A stretch of 61,308 nucleotides of DNA from Pseudoxanthomonas suwonensis (lineage in GTDB: Bacteria > Pseudomonadota > Gammaproteobacteria > Xanthomonadales > Xanthomonadaceae). Below the pieces are notes generated by a model. It saw only the letters and a list, made by a program, of their open reading frames with translations, had not been told where the DNA came from and did not search any database. The translations under genes were made by a program, and so were the position numbers. The stretch spans positions 1-61,308 of the forward strand of contig QFNC01000014.1 of the NCBI GenBank assembly GCA_003240695.1, written 5' to 3'. Positions 1 through 7,616 of this stretch are shown piece by piece (position 1 is the first letter of the stretch; the number at the start of each line of letters is the position of its first letter).

Positions 1-414
1 AGACCCAATGCGTGTGTGAAGAGTTGTTCCATCCACACAGCCTGCCCAAGGCGACAGCCGCGCACAAGGGGCAATCCACACGGAACGCGATTGATCCCAA
101 AAAACCTGGCTTCAGGTTTGGGCGACCTGACACGTGGGGAAGCAAAGGCAATTCAAGGCGTAGTCAATCAGGCAGGCCGACCCTTGGATGTCGTTGGTTC
201 TGCCGCGTCCGGGACAAGGCGCGGAGTTGGAACGGATTTGCCTATCGGCAAAGGGCCAGGAACACGTAGCGATATTGATTACACTACTGCAGCTTCAAAT
301 GTTGGCAACTTCAACGGGCTACAGCAAAAACTATCCGGATTGGCTCCGCATGGCATCTTGAAGGGAACCCCAGAAAAGGAGTTGCCGTCAATCCGATTCG
401 AACCGAAACCTTAG
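1..414 (+). CDS. 3' end of a polymorphic (Rhs-like) toxin with nucleotidyltransferase-like tip; start lies outside the window
   Basis: The reading frame is open from base 1, so the gene enters from upstream and only its last 137 codons are present. The visible part carries a GS motif (VVGSAASG, about bases 190-213) followed some 20 residues later by SDIDY (about 268-282). This spacing resembles the GS...DxD signature of nucleotidyltransferase folds, which occur as toxic tips of Rhs and other polymorphic toxins. The stop is followed directly by a GAGGAG ribosome site and a small candidate immunity gene. A toxin role is inferred from the motif and context; no Rhs core repeats are in view. A free-standing nucleotidyltransferase is the alternative. 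Confidence 0.6.
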   Translation, partial: RPNACVKSCSIHTACPRRQPRTRGNPHGTRLIPKNLASGLGDLTRGEAKAIQGVVNQAGRPLDVVGSAASGTRRGVGTDLPIGKGPGTRSDIDYTTAASNVGNFNGLQQKLSGLAPHGILKGTPEKELPSIRFEPKP

Positions 415-426
415 AGGAGAGCGGTC

Positions 427-687
427 TTGCTTCGGCGATTCTGGTTCAATTTCAAAGACGTTGCTCCCTTCTCACCACTTTGGCTTGGTTGCGGAGTTAC
501 CAGTTACGACTATTCAGACGCATTGCAGCTACTTGCGCGTACAGTACTCGCCGAATATCCGCAACTGAAGGTCGATACTGTGATTGAGGACGTGGATATC
601 CGTACGCTAGATGCTGGTCATGTACTCCTAAACATGGGAGTGCCTGCTGTTCGTGGAGTTTGGTTTCCTTTGGGATACGCCACTTAA
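427..687 (+). CDS. Small protein, candidate immunity partner of the upstream toxin tip
   Basis: An 86-residue protein with a TTG start, chosen because GAGGAG sits 7-12 bases upstream and no other in-frame start has a ribosome site. It starts 12 bases after the stop of the nucleotidyltransferase-like tip, so the two are almost certainly co-transcribed. It is acidic, without signal peptide or membrane segment. It has a Trp/Phe-rich start (LRRFWFNF), a GCGVT motif near residue 22 and a conserved-looking tail (NMGVPAVRGVWFPLGY). I know similar small proteins next to such nucleotidyltransferase ORFs but cannot name a family. The immunity role is inferred only from position and size. Confidence 0.55.
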   Translation: MLRRFWFNFKDVAPFSPLWLGCGVTSYDYSDALQLLARTVLAEYPQLKVDTVIEDVDIRTLDAGHVLLNMGVPAVRGVWFPLGYAT

Positions 688-882
688 AAACCGAGATGAG
701 TAGTCAGAGGAATTGGCGATGTTAAGGATGCACCAAGGCGCCCAGACGCTTGCCTCAGGCTCTGCCGAAGGCGCAATTGTGAGAGGTGCAGTTGTACAAG
801 CCGAAGGCAGCAGCGTTTGAGTTCAGGCATGGGTAATTGACGGCATCTTTCGCGTCGCATCGGCATCGAAGAGGAGCATTCC

Positions 883-1233
883 GTGACAGAAAATCTGAAT
901 GTTTTCGAGGAAGCGGTAGTTCGCCACGTCGCACATAAAACTGGTTGGACTGGTGATTTAGAATCCGGCATAACAACATTGCGCGTACCAGAACGCGATC
1001 CCGACGTGGTAGGGTTTTATTCGACCGTATTGCACAGCAGTCGCGACTTCAAACTATCCAGCATGAACCCCGCTCAACCGCCCACATTGATTGTTCGACA
1101 TTCAAAACTCGAGCATGACGGCATTGTTACAGTCTGGGTTGCTGCTGAAGGACTGATCACTGGAATAGAAGCGGTAACGTTTGCCTCAGAGCCGTGGCCT
1201 TATGGAGATGTTTCCGATTTTTTATTCGAATAA
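883..1233 (+). CDS. Hypothetical small cytosolic protein, possible orphan immunity protein
   Basis: A 116-residue ORF with GTG start and a GAGGAG ribosome site about 10 bases upstream. It lacks signal peptide and membrane helices and is mildly acidic. I do not recognise a domain. It lies 195 bases after the candidate immunity gene and in the same direction, inside a stretch of below-average GC. That setting is typical of arrays of orphan immunity genes behind Rhs loci. The 684-882 gap before it contains no convincing coding sequence. Confidence 0.5.
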   Translation: MTENLNVFEEAVVRHVAHKTGWTGDLESGITTLRVPERDPDVVGFYSTVLHSSRDFKLSSMNPAQPPTLIVRHSKLEHDGIVTVWVAAEGLITGIEAVTFASEPWPYGDVSDFLFE

Positions 1234-1341
1234 TTCACGATATTCATGCCTCATGCGATGACACCCTTCGTAGGGCGGGCTCTTTTGAAATCATCGTCCG
1301 GCTGACCCACAAGCAAGAACGACCAGTTCCGCCCGTTGCCC

Positions 1342-1363
1342 AAGGCCCGCACTGCGGGTCTTG
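1342..1363 (-). terminator. Hairpin after XRE copy 1
   Basis: An inverted repeat of GCCCGC / GCGGGT around an ACT loop, lying just past the end of the XRE-like remnant on the minus strand. It closely resembles the stronger hairpin at 2870-2898 that follows the second XRE copy, so terminator and regulator were probably duplicated together. It lacks a long T run. Confidence 0.55.
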
Positions 1364-1387
1364 TTGTTTGCGGTGCTGGTGATTGGC

Positions 1388-1668
1388 TTATCGCGCCACC
1401 TGCGCCAGCACCGAGTCGATGACCTGCATGACGAACTGCTGCTTGATGCGCGGCACCTGGGTGATGCGATCCATCTGCTGCTGGCAACTTGGGCGTGGGC
1501 CCGCGTCTGAGGCGGGCCTGCTGCCGTCATCAAGCAGTTCCTCCACCGACACGCACAGCCGCGTGGCGATCGCGGGCAGCAACGACTCCGGCACGCGGCG
1601 TCGGCCCCTGCGCCTTGCGCAGCGCGGCAGTGCGCTGGCCAAGGTCGACATAGAAGGCACGTTTGGTT
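1388..1668 (-). pseudogene. XRE-family regulator, copy 1, with the helix-turn-helix core missing
   Basis: Reading leftwards, one frame gives an XRE N-terminus (FYVDLGQRTAALRKAQG, about 1653-1603). Another frame then gives the rest of the family's C-terminal half (RRRVPESLLPAIATRL, then VSVEELLDD and QQFVMQVIDSVLAQ) to the stop at 1388. Roughly 30 residues that should hold the recognition helices are absent at the junction near 1600, and the frame changes there. The protein could therefore not bind DNA as the family does. The C-terminal half is clearly homologous to the copy at 2916-3232. I could not find a credible start codon. Confidence 0.55.
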
Positions 1669-1886
1669 GGGGAGACGGCCCCGACGCCTAGTCGGCACCG
1701 CGTTCACGCGCCTGGCGCTGATGTGGGCAACGGGTGGTCAGCCGGGGTTGACACCGCGCCGGAACGCGGGCAAAAAGGCGCATCAAGGCATTTTTTGCGA
1801 GGTCGAACAGGCGTGTCGGGGGCGTTGGCCAGCGCGAAGCTGCACCGCATCAAGGCTGCGCACCGCAGGCGGCGCAGAAGCACGGC

Positions 1887-2256
1887 GGGTCGCTTTGTTC
1901 AGCGCTATTACGATCCAACCATCAGCAGGTTCCTGAGCTTCGATCCGGTTACGGCATATGACAACGGCGATATGCGGTTCTTTAACCGCTATGCCTACGT
2001 TTTTAATAACCCGTACAAGTTCACTGATCCGGATGGCAGGTCAGGCCGCGACAGAGATGGGAGCAGGTTCGCGGAGCTGACGAATACTATTTTGGAGTTG
2101 GCCGGTCTGCGGAGCCGCGAAAGCGCCGAGGGCATTAGGGCCAACCTTACGGATGGCAAGTTAGGCCGTCGTCAGAAACAAATAGCACGCGACGCGCACA
2201 AGGGCCGAATGACCGAACTTTTAAATCAGAACGCGCGGCTCGAAGGGAGCTTATGA
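1887..2256 (+). pseudogene. Orphan 3' fragment of an Rhs core with the start of a tip domain
   Basis: The translation contains the well-known end of the Rhs core (RYYDPTISRFLSFDP, then RYAYVFNNPYKFTDPDG) followed by about 70 residues of variable sequence. The thousands of bases of YD-repeat shell that should precede it are missing. The frame runs open upstream to about 1663, but that part reads as out-of-frame Arg-rich sequence. There is no start codon with a ribosome site. This is the form of a displaced Rhs C-terminal cassette, kept as a recombination donor. It ends in an ATGA overlap with the next small gene. Confidence 0.65.
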
Positions 2257-2513
2257 GGCAGCACGGAGCCCAGGTCTCTCGCCCGAACAACTTCAAGCGC
2301 GAGCAAGTGTATGGGTCTAATGAAAATCTTCGTGGTGAAAAAGGGGGGCCATCCCAAGGTGTCACGACCACGGATACTCGAACAGGCGGTTCGGTGACAA
2401 TTGACCACCATAGCAACGGGCACCAGTTCAAGGACACCGGCACGCACGAAAAGCCTCACTATCAAGGCAAAGATGGTTCGCATCTTTCCTACGACAAGAA
2501 GAGAGGGCAATGA
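2253..2513 (+). CDS. Candidate toxin tip of the orphan Rhs cassette
   Basis: An 86-residue ORF starting in a four-base ATGA overlap with the Rhs fragment. It is rich in His, Lys, Gly and Asn, with a block of the form TIDHHSNGHQFKDTG then HEKPHYQG near residues 48-72. This looks like a compact nuclease-type tip, although I cannot assign a family or identify catalytic residues with certainty. In an intact Rhs protein this domain would be fused to the core, so the overlap is either a one-frame shift that split the fusion or a natural translational coupling. A candidate immunity gene follows at once. Confidence 0.5.
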   Translation: MRQHGAQVSRPNNFKREQVYGSNENLRGEKGGPSQGVTTTDTRTGGSVTIDHHSNGHQFKDTGTHEKPHYQGKDGSHLSYDKKRGQ

Positions 2514-2840
2514 GTGATTTCAGATCTGTCGCATTTAGTAGCTAGCCTTAAAATTGCGGTGCGAGTAAAGGGCCTAGGAGTCTCGGAGCCGAGCATTTGG
2601 AGTCCATGGATTAATGAGCCGGAACGTGGATATGTCGAGCTCAAGGGGCTTGGGCCAGTCCCTACAGACGCACTCGATTGGGTCGAGATCAACCCTGTTG
2701 AAAATAGATACCAGGGTCGCCTGGTTGCTCCAAAGGCAATAGACCACTCGGTCGAGGTGCGAGATTTTTTTGATAGGCGGTCGACTCCATTTTTGTGCCT
2801 GGAAACAGGCGTTAGGGTGGATCTCGGTAAACTCGTGTAA
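2514..2840 (+). CDS. Candidate immunity protein of the orphan Rhs cassette
   Basis: A 108-residue protein with GTG start immediately after the stop of the candidate toxin tip. A purine-rich stretch (AAGAGAGGG) at about 2499-2507 can serve as ribosome site. The ATG at 2510 leads only to a short blocked frame. The protein is soluble in appearance, with no signal peptide. I do not recognise a family. The toxin-then-immunity order and tight spacing are the reason for the call. A strong hairpin at 2870-2898 closes the unit. Confidence 0.5.
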   Translation: MISDLSHLVASLKIAVRVKGLGVSEPSIWSPWINEPERGYVELKGLGPVPTDALDWVEINPVENRYQGRLVAPKAIDHSVEVRDFFDRRSTPFLCLETGVRVDLGKLV

Positions 2841-2869
2841 GGCGGACCTTGATCTGCCTTCTGGAAAGC

Positions 2870-2898
2870 AAAAAGCCCGCGCACTGCGCGGGCTTTTT
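2870..2898. terminator. Bidirectional rho-independent terminator
   Basis: A perfect 8-bp GC stem (GCCCGCGC / GCGCGGGC) around an ACT loop, flanked by five A on the left and five T on the right. It works for the Rhs cassette on the plus strand and for XRE copy 2 on the minus strand. Confidence 0.85.
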
Positions 2899-2915
2899 GC
2901 TGGTCGCGATGAGCG

Positions 2916-3232
2916 TCAGCGACTGGACTGCGCGAGCACCGACTCAATGACTTCCATGACGAACTGCTGGCGTGCACGCGGTCGTTGGATGATGCGATCC
3001 ATCTGCTGCGGCATCTTGGGCGTGGACCCGCATCTGGAGGCCGGCCTGCTGCCGTCATCAAGCAGCTCTTCCCCCGACACGCTCAGCCGCTTGGCGATGG
3101 CGGGCAGCAACGACACCGGCACGCGGCATCGACCGGTCTCGTAGGAGTTCAGCCTCTGCTGCGTGGGCCCGACCAGTTCGGCGGAGTGCGCGGAGCCATG
3201 CCGGTCACCGTGACTGCCTGAGGGGACTTCAT
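2916..3232 (-). pseudogene. XRE-family regulator, copy 2, internally deleted and frame-shifted
   Basis: Reading leftwards from ATG at 3232, the start MKSPQAVTVTG fits the family, but that frame ends in a stop about 34 codons on. The expected continuation (AELVGPTQQRLNSYETGR, then RVPVSLLPAIAKRL and QQFVMEVIESVLAQ) is found in another frame and ends at 2916. About 18-20 residues covering the first helices are missing at the junction. Most of the second half is similar, base by base, to the copy at 1388-1668. A GTG/ATG-started truncated product from inside is possible but would lack an intact helix-turn-helix. Confidence 0.6.
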
Positions 3233-3344
3233 CGCCAGGCTGAAGACCGTACATGCGGCCATCCGGGCGCACGGCTCACCCGTTCATCCGCTCCCGATCA
3301 GGAGGGCTGGAATGCGATCAATCCTATCCGCACGAGGTGCCGCC

Positions 3345-3545
3345 ATGTCCGCCGTGCCTGCAACTGCCAAACAGGAAGGCGAACAGCTGCTGGTCCACCT
3401 GCCCGATGACAGCACGCTGGAAGACATCCAGTACCACCTGTACGTGCTGGAGCAGATCAAGCGTGGTCGTGCGGGTGTGTAAGCGGACCGGACGCTGACG
3501 CACGAGCAGGCGCGTGAGCGGATGCAGCGATGGCTGCTCGGCTGA
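3345..3545 (+). pseudogene. Antitoxin of a ParDE/RelBE-like module with an internal stop
   Basis: From ATG 3345 the frame gives a short antitoxin-like protein (LLVHLPDDSTLEDIQYHLYV, then LEQIKRGRAGV) and hits TAA at 3480. Reading past that stop gives ADRTLTHEQARERMQRWL to TGA 3543. That is the usual C-terminal helix of this antitoxin family, the part that wraps the toxin. The full gene would be 66 codons. A single-codon change thus removes the toxin-binding end. A GAGG-like site lies upstream. The 3' end overlaps the start of the toxin remnant, as expected for an operon of this type. Confidence 0.7.
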
Positions 3546-3835
3546 CCTGATCGATCGAGGCACTGGGCGACCTTGATGCGATGGCCGAATACGTCCACCG
3601 GGACTCAACCTGCACGCGCAGGGGGTGGTGGAGGCTGCACTGGCACCGGCCGAGTCTGCAGCCCAGGAGCCCTTGATCGGCCGCATGCTGCCGGCACTGA
3701 GGGAACGCGTCCATCCGGGAACGGTTCCTGTACAGCTATCGGCTGTCGTACCAGCTGCGGAACGACCAGATCGGAGGTCTGGCGCTTGCTCACGCACGAC
3801 GCCTGCCGGCATCACTGCACGCTCGACTCGAGTGA
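3530..3835 (+). pseudogene. ParE/RelE-like toxin remnant with a nonsense codon and two frameshifts
   Basis: Starting at ATG 3530 the protein reads MAARLT, then a TGA at 3548 where the family would have Trp, then SIEALGDLDAMAEYVHRD. A frameshift near 3600-3610 leads to VVEAALAPAESAAQEPLIGR, and a second near 3705-3720 to RERFLYSYRLSYQLRNDQI, then ALAHARRLPA. These three pieces together make a complete ParE-type ribonuclease-fold toxin of about 100 residues. The gene is dead, as is its antitoxin. Since toxin decay normally comes first or together, this is a fossil addiction module. Confidence 0.72.
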
Positions 3836-3944
3836 GTCGAGCGCGCGGCCCGGCCTGTGCTTCGGTGCTTTCAGCAGCATGTCGCCAGCAGCTGCGCTCA
3901 ACCAGCACTCACCCCGCCGATGCCGTACACTGCCCGCCGCTTCG

Positions 3945-4135
3945 CGGTGACCTGCAGCTGGCTGCAGGTTGAAACGGGAAGCCGGTGACGCCCGCGCTGC
4001 GGGCCAGTCCGGCGCTGCCCCCGCAACGGTAAGCACGTTCCACCTGCGGCATCCGCCACTGTGCTTCGGCATGGGAAGGCGCCGCGGGATGCCCTGTCGG
4101 CATCGCGTGCCAGCCCGGAGACCGGCCACGGAGCG
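3945..4135 (+). promoter_or_regulatory. Cobalamin (B12) riboswitch
   Basis: Conserved elements appear in the right order: GAAACGGGAAGCCGGTGACG near 3971, GCGCTGCCCCCGCAACGGTAA near 4013-4033 (given here as key blocks), and a B12-box-like CAGCCCGGAGACCGGCC at about 4111-4127. It precedes btuB, the classic target. About 155 bases lie between its 3' end and the btuB start, enough for an expression platform acting on the ribosome site. High adenosylcobalamin is expected to lower btuB expression. Confidence 0.9.
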
Positions 4136-4292
4136 ATCAGGCCATCCGGCCTGCCGGTTGCGATGCGGAGGGCGTCGCGGCGATGGCATGCAAACGGCCT
4201 GGCGCCGTGGCCTGCCGCGTCGGCGGTCTTCTCCTCGTGTCCGATTCCATCACCGCTTTGCGCGCGGGCGTGCGCGCCACGAGGACATCCCC

Positions 4293-6164
4293 ATGACCAT
4301 GACCACGATCCATCCGCTGTATCTGGCTGCATTAGGCGGCCTGCTGTTCATCCCTGCCGCACACTCGCAGGAGGCTGCCGATCTGGACACGGTCACCGTC
4401 ACCGCCACTCGCACCGCCGAAGCGGTCGAACGCGTGCTGGCTGCCGTGGAGGTGATCGACCGTGCGCAGATCGAACGCAGCCAGGCGCAGTCGCTGCCGC
4501 AGCTGCTGCAAGGCCATGCCGGCGTGCAGACGGTGAATCAGGGCGGCCCGGGCAAGCTGAGCAGCGTGTTCCTGCGCGGCACCGACTCCGATCACCTGCT
4601 GGTGCTGGTGGATGGCGTGCGCGTGGGCAGCAGCACGGCTGGCACGGCGGCATTGCAGGATCTGCCGCTGGCGCAGATCGAGCGCATCGAGATAGTGCGC
4701 GGACCGCACTCCGGACTGTACGGCGCGGACGCGATCGGCGGGGTCATCCACGTTTTCACCCGCGGCGGTGGCAAGCCCGGAACCGTGCTGCGGGCGCATG
4801 CCGGCGTGGGCAGCCATGGTTGGCAGGATGCCGGTGCCGGGCTGGACTGGCGTGGCCAGCGCGGCTGGCTGGGCGCGGATGTCGCCCATCAGCAGACCGA
4901 TGGCATCGACGCCTGCCGGGTGGCCACGCCCACGCCGTTTTCCGGCGGCTGTTTCATCGCGCAGCCGCAGCCGGATCGTGACGGATACCGCAACCGGTCG
5001 CTGTCGCTGCGCGGCGGCTGGCAACCGGTGGAAGCGCTGGAGCTGCGCCTGCAGGGCCTGCGCGCGGAAGGCCGCAATGATTTCGATGGCGACTTCATCG
5101 ACCGCTCGGACACGCTGCAGCAGGTGTTGGGTGGACGCCTGGCCTGGACTGCCAGCGAACACGTGCGTGTGTCGCTGAGTGCCGGTCGCAACACCGATAT
5201 CTCCGACAATGCGCTGCAGGGCATGGTGGTGAACCGTTATCGCAGCACCCGCGACAGTGCCGGCCTGCAGCTGGATTGGGATCTCGCCGCGCAGCACGCC
5301 ATCAGCGCCGGCCTGGACTGGCAGCGCGACGCCGCCGACGTGGCCGATGCGTTCTCGCCGTTTGCCGCCGAACGCGACAACCGCGCCGGGTTCGTGCAGT
5401 ACCGCGGGCAGTGGAATCGGCAGTCGCTGCAGGCGGCCGTGCGCCATGACGACAACGCCCAGTTCGGCGGGCACGGTACCGGGCACGTGGCATGGGGTCT
5501 GCAACTGAACGATGCGTGGCGGGTGAACGCCCGCTATGGCACCGCGTTCAAGGCGCCCAGCTTCAACGACCTGTACTTCCCGTTTTTCGGCAACCCGGAC
5601 CTGCAGCCGGAAACCGCGCGCAGCGTGGAGCTGGGGCTGCGGCATGCACCGGGTAGCCAGTGGCACTGGCAGGCGCAGCTGTACCGCACCCGCATCGATG
5701 ATCTGATCGCCTTCGATGCCGCCAGCGGCAAACCGGCCAATCTGGACGAAGCGCAGATTCAAGGCGCCGAATTCACCGTGCAGGGCGACATCTCGGGGTG
5801 GCAGTGGTCCACGCAGCTGGGCTACACGCATGCGCTGTCGGTCGGCGGCTTTGCCGATGGCGCGTGGCTGCCGCGGCGTGCACGCTGGAGCGGCCGCATC
5901 GATCTGGACCGTCGCCACGGCGACTGGTCGTGGGGCATCAGTGCCGTCGGTCAGGGCCGGCGCTACGACGACGTTGCCAACACCCTGCCGCTGGGCGGCT
6001 ATGGCACGCTGGACGCGCGGGTGGCATGGCAGCCGTCGGCGCAGTGGCAGTTGCAAGCCGGTGTTCGCAATCTGCTGGACAAGACCTACGAAACCGCGAG
6101 TTTCTATCGCCAGCCGGGTCGCGAATGGCTGCTGCAGTTGCGCTACCGCAGCGCCGACGACTGA
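4293..6164 (+). CDS. btuB: TonB-dependent vitamin B12 receptor BtuB
   Basis: A 623-residue outer-membrane receptor that imports cobalamin with energy from TonB-ExbBD. Residues 1-25 form a signal peptide ending near AHSQ, and DTVTVTATR at about 32-40 is the TonB box. A plug domain follows (about 45-160), then a 22-strand barrel with the FKAPSFNDLYFP and NPDLQPE signatures. ATG 4293 was chosen because it yields the signal peptide; the frame is open upstream to 3969 through the riboswitch, where it is not plausible as protein. The second ATG at 4299 is equally possible. Expression is set by the B12 riboswitch upstream. It ends 10 bases before the converging pyrB. Confidence 0.92.
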   Translation: MTMTTIHPLYLAALGGLLFIPAAHSQEAADLDTVTVTATRTAEAVERVLAAVEVIDRAQIERSQAQSLPQLLQGHAGVQTVNQGGPGKLSSVFLRGTDSDHLLVLVDGVRVGSSTAGTAALQDLPLAQIERIEIVRGPHSGLYGADAIGGVIHVFTRGGGKPGTVLRAHAGVGSHGWQDAGAGLDWRGQRGWLGADVAHQQTDGIDACRVATPTPFSGGCFIAQPQPDRDGYRNRSLSLRGGWQPVEALELRLQGLRAEGRNDFDGDFIDRSDTLQQVLGGRLAWTASEHVRVSLSAGRNTDISDNALQGMVVNRYRSTRDSAGLQLDWDLAAQHAISAGLDWQRDAADVADAFSPFAAERDNRAGFVQYRGQWNRQSLQAAVRHDDNAQFGGHGTGHVAWGLQLNDAWRVNARYGTAFKAPSFNDLYFPFFGNPDLQPETARSVELGLRHAPGSQWHWQAQLYRTRIDDLIAFDAASGKPANLDEAQIQGAEFTVQGDISGWQWSTQLGYTHALSVGGFADGAWLPRRARWSGRIDLDRRHGDWSWGISAVGQGRRYDDVANTLPLGGYGTLDARVAWQPSAQWQLQAGVRNLLDKTYETASFYRQPGREWLLQLRYRSADD

Positions 6165-6174
6165 GCGATACCGC

Positions 6175-7113
6175 TCAGCCCGCGCCACCCGCAAGCGCGG
6201 CTTCCAGCACGGCCATGCGCACCGCCACGCCGTTGCGCACCTGCTGCAGGATGCGCGACTGCGGGCCGTCGGCCACCGCATCGGTGATTTCCACCCCGCG
6301 ATTGATCGGCCCCGGATGCAGCACCACGGCATCCGGCGCGGCACGGCGCAGACGGGTGTCGGTCAGGCCGTAGTCGCGGTGGTAATCGTCCAGACTGGGT
6401 ACCAGCCCGTCGGCCATGCGTTCGCGCTGCAGCCGCAGCATCACGATGGCATCCACGCCGTCCAGGGCCGCATCCAGATCGGTGCCGAGCGCGCAGCCCG
6501 CCGCCGCAGCGGCATCCGGCAGCAATGCCTTGGGACCGCACAGGCGGATATCGCGCACGCCCAGGCAGCGCAGCGCCTGCACATCCGAATTCGCCACGCG
6601 CGAGTGGCGGATGTCGCCGACGATGGCCACCGACAGCGCGGACCAGTCGTCGCCCCTGGCCTGACGCAGGGTCAGCATGTCCAGCAGACCCTGGGTGGGA
6701 TGATCGCTGCGGCCATCGCCGGCGTTGATCACGGCCACGTCCGTGTCTGCCAGCGCGGCCAGCGCGGTGACCGCACCGTCATCGCGATGCCGCACCACGA
6801 ATCCGCGCACACCCATCGCCTGGATGGTGCGGAAGGTGTCGGCGGCGGTTTCGCCCTTGGTGGTGGACGAGGTCGCGGCCTCGAACGCCAGCAGGTCCGC
6901 GCCCAGGCGCTGCGCCGCGCGCTGGAAACCGAGCCGCGTGCGCGTGGACGGTTCGAAGAACAGCGTGCATACGGCTATGCCGCGCAATGCATCCGCGGCA
7001 TCGGCGCCGTCGGCGAATTGCTGGGCGCGGTCCAGCAGCGCGATCAACCATTCGCGCGGCATGTCGTGCAGCGTGAGCAGGTGGCGGGAAGGCGCGTCGG
7101 ACAGCGGATTCAT
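6175..7113 (-). CDS. pyrB: Aspartate carbamoyltransferase catalytic subunit
   Basis: A 312-residue enzyme of the cytosol joining carbamoyl phosphate and L-aspartate in the first committed step of pyrimidine synthesis. Visible active-site blocks are FFEPSTRTRLGF (carbamoyl phosphate binding), the SSTTKGE loop, SDHPTQGLLD and HPGPINRGVEI. No pyrI regulatory-subunit gene is next to it, so it probably belongs to the class working with a dihydroorotase-like partner or as a trimer. Its ATG overlaps the ruvX stop by four bases (ATGA). It is the last gene of the minus-strand run FKBP-yqgE-ruvX-pyrB. Confidence 0.95.
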   Translation of the reverse strand: MNPLSDAPSRHLLTLHDMPREWLIALLDRAQQFADGADAADALRGIAVCTLFFEPSTRTRLGFQRAAQRLGADLLAFEAATSSTTKGETAADTFRTIQAMGVRGFVVRHRDDGAVTALAALADTDVAVINAGDGRSDHPTQGLLDMLTLRQARGDDWSALSVAIVGDIRHSRVANSDVQALRCLGVRDIRLCGPKALLPDAAAAAGCALGTDLDAALDGVDAIVMLRLQRERMADGLVPSLDDYHRDYGLTDTRLRRAAPDAVVLHPGPINRGVEITDAVADGPQSRILQQVRNGVAVRMAVLEAALAGGAG

Positions 7114-7616
7114 GCCCTGTCCCCGGCTGCCGGCTCCGGCAGCAAGGTGCCTTCGTGCGGTGCGGACAGCCAGCGTTCCACGATCACCGCCGCAGCCACG
7201 GCATCCAGCTGCGCGGCATCGCGACGACGCTTGCGGCCGTCGGCGCGATCCTGCGCGAAGCGCGCGGCCGCCTCGCGCGAGCTGGAACGCTCGTCCATCA
7301 TCACCACCGGCAACCGGTAGCGCGCCTGCAAGGCCCTGGCGAAAGCCCGTGCACGGACGCGGATCGGTTGATCGCCGCCATCCAGCGTCATCGGGTCGCC
7401 CACCACCAGACCCTGCGCCCGCCAGTCGCGCTGCACGCGGTCCACGGCCGCCCAATCGACGCGGTCATCGTGCACGTCGATCACGGCGATGCCGCGCGCG
7501 CCGCTGCCCAGGGCACTTCCCACGGCCACGCCGATGCGCCGCGCACCGACATCGAAACCCAGCACGGTGGCATCGCGCGGGATGCAGACCGCAGCCGCGT
7601 CGTGCCGCTCAGGCAT
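7110..7616 (-). CDS. ruvX: RuvX/YqgF Holliday junction resolvase-like RNase
   Basis: A 168-residue protein of the RNase H-like YqgF family, thought to act in 16S rRNA 5' end maturation or as a Holliday junction resolvase. The family's acidic residues are visible: GFDVGARRIGVAVG near residue 20, VVMMDERSSSREA near 115 and DAAQLDAVAAA near 140. The gene overlaps yqgE by eight bases upstream and pyrB by four downstream. The yqgE-ruvX-pyrB order is common in gammaproteobacteria, so the three are one operon. Confidence 0.94.
   Translation of the reverse strand: MPERHDAAAVCIPRDATVLGFDVGARRIGVAVGSALGSGARGIAVIDVHDDRVDWAAVDRVQRDWRAQGLVVGDPMTLDGGDQPIRVRARAFARALQARYRLPVVMMDERSSSREAAARFAQDRADGRKRRRDAAQLDAVAAAVIVERWLSAPHEGTLLPEPAAGDRA

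Noticed and set aside
684..971. 95-codon minus-strand ORF
   Set aside because: No ribosome site and it overlaps a better supported plus-strand gene at 883.
4332..6344. 670-codon open frame on the strand opposite btuB
   Set aside because: Shadow of btuB in GC-rich DNA: Arg/Ala/His-rich, no ribosome site, no motifs.
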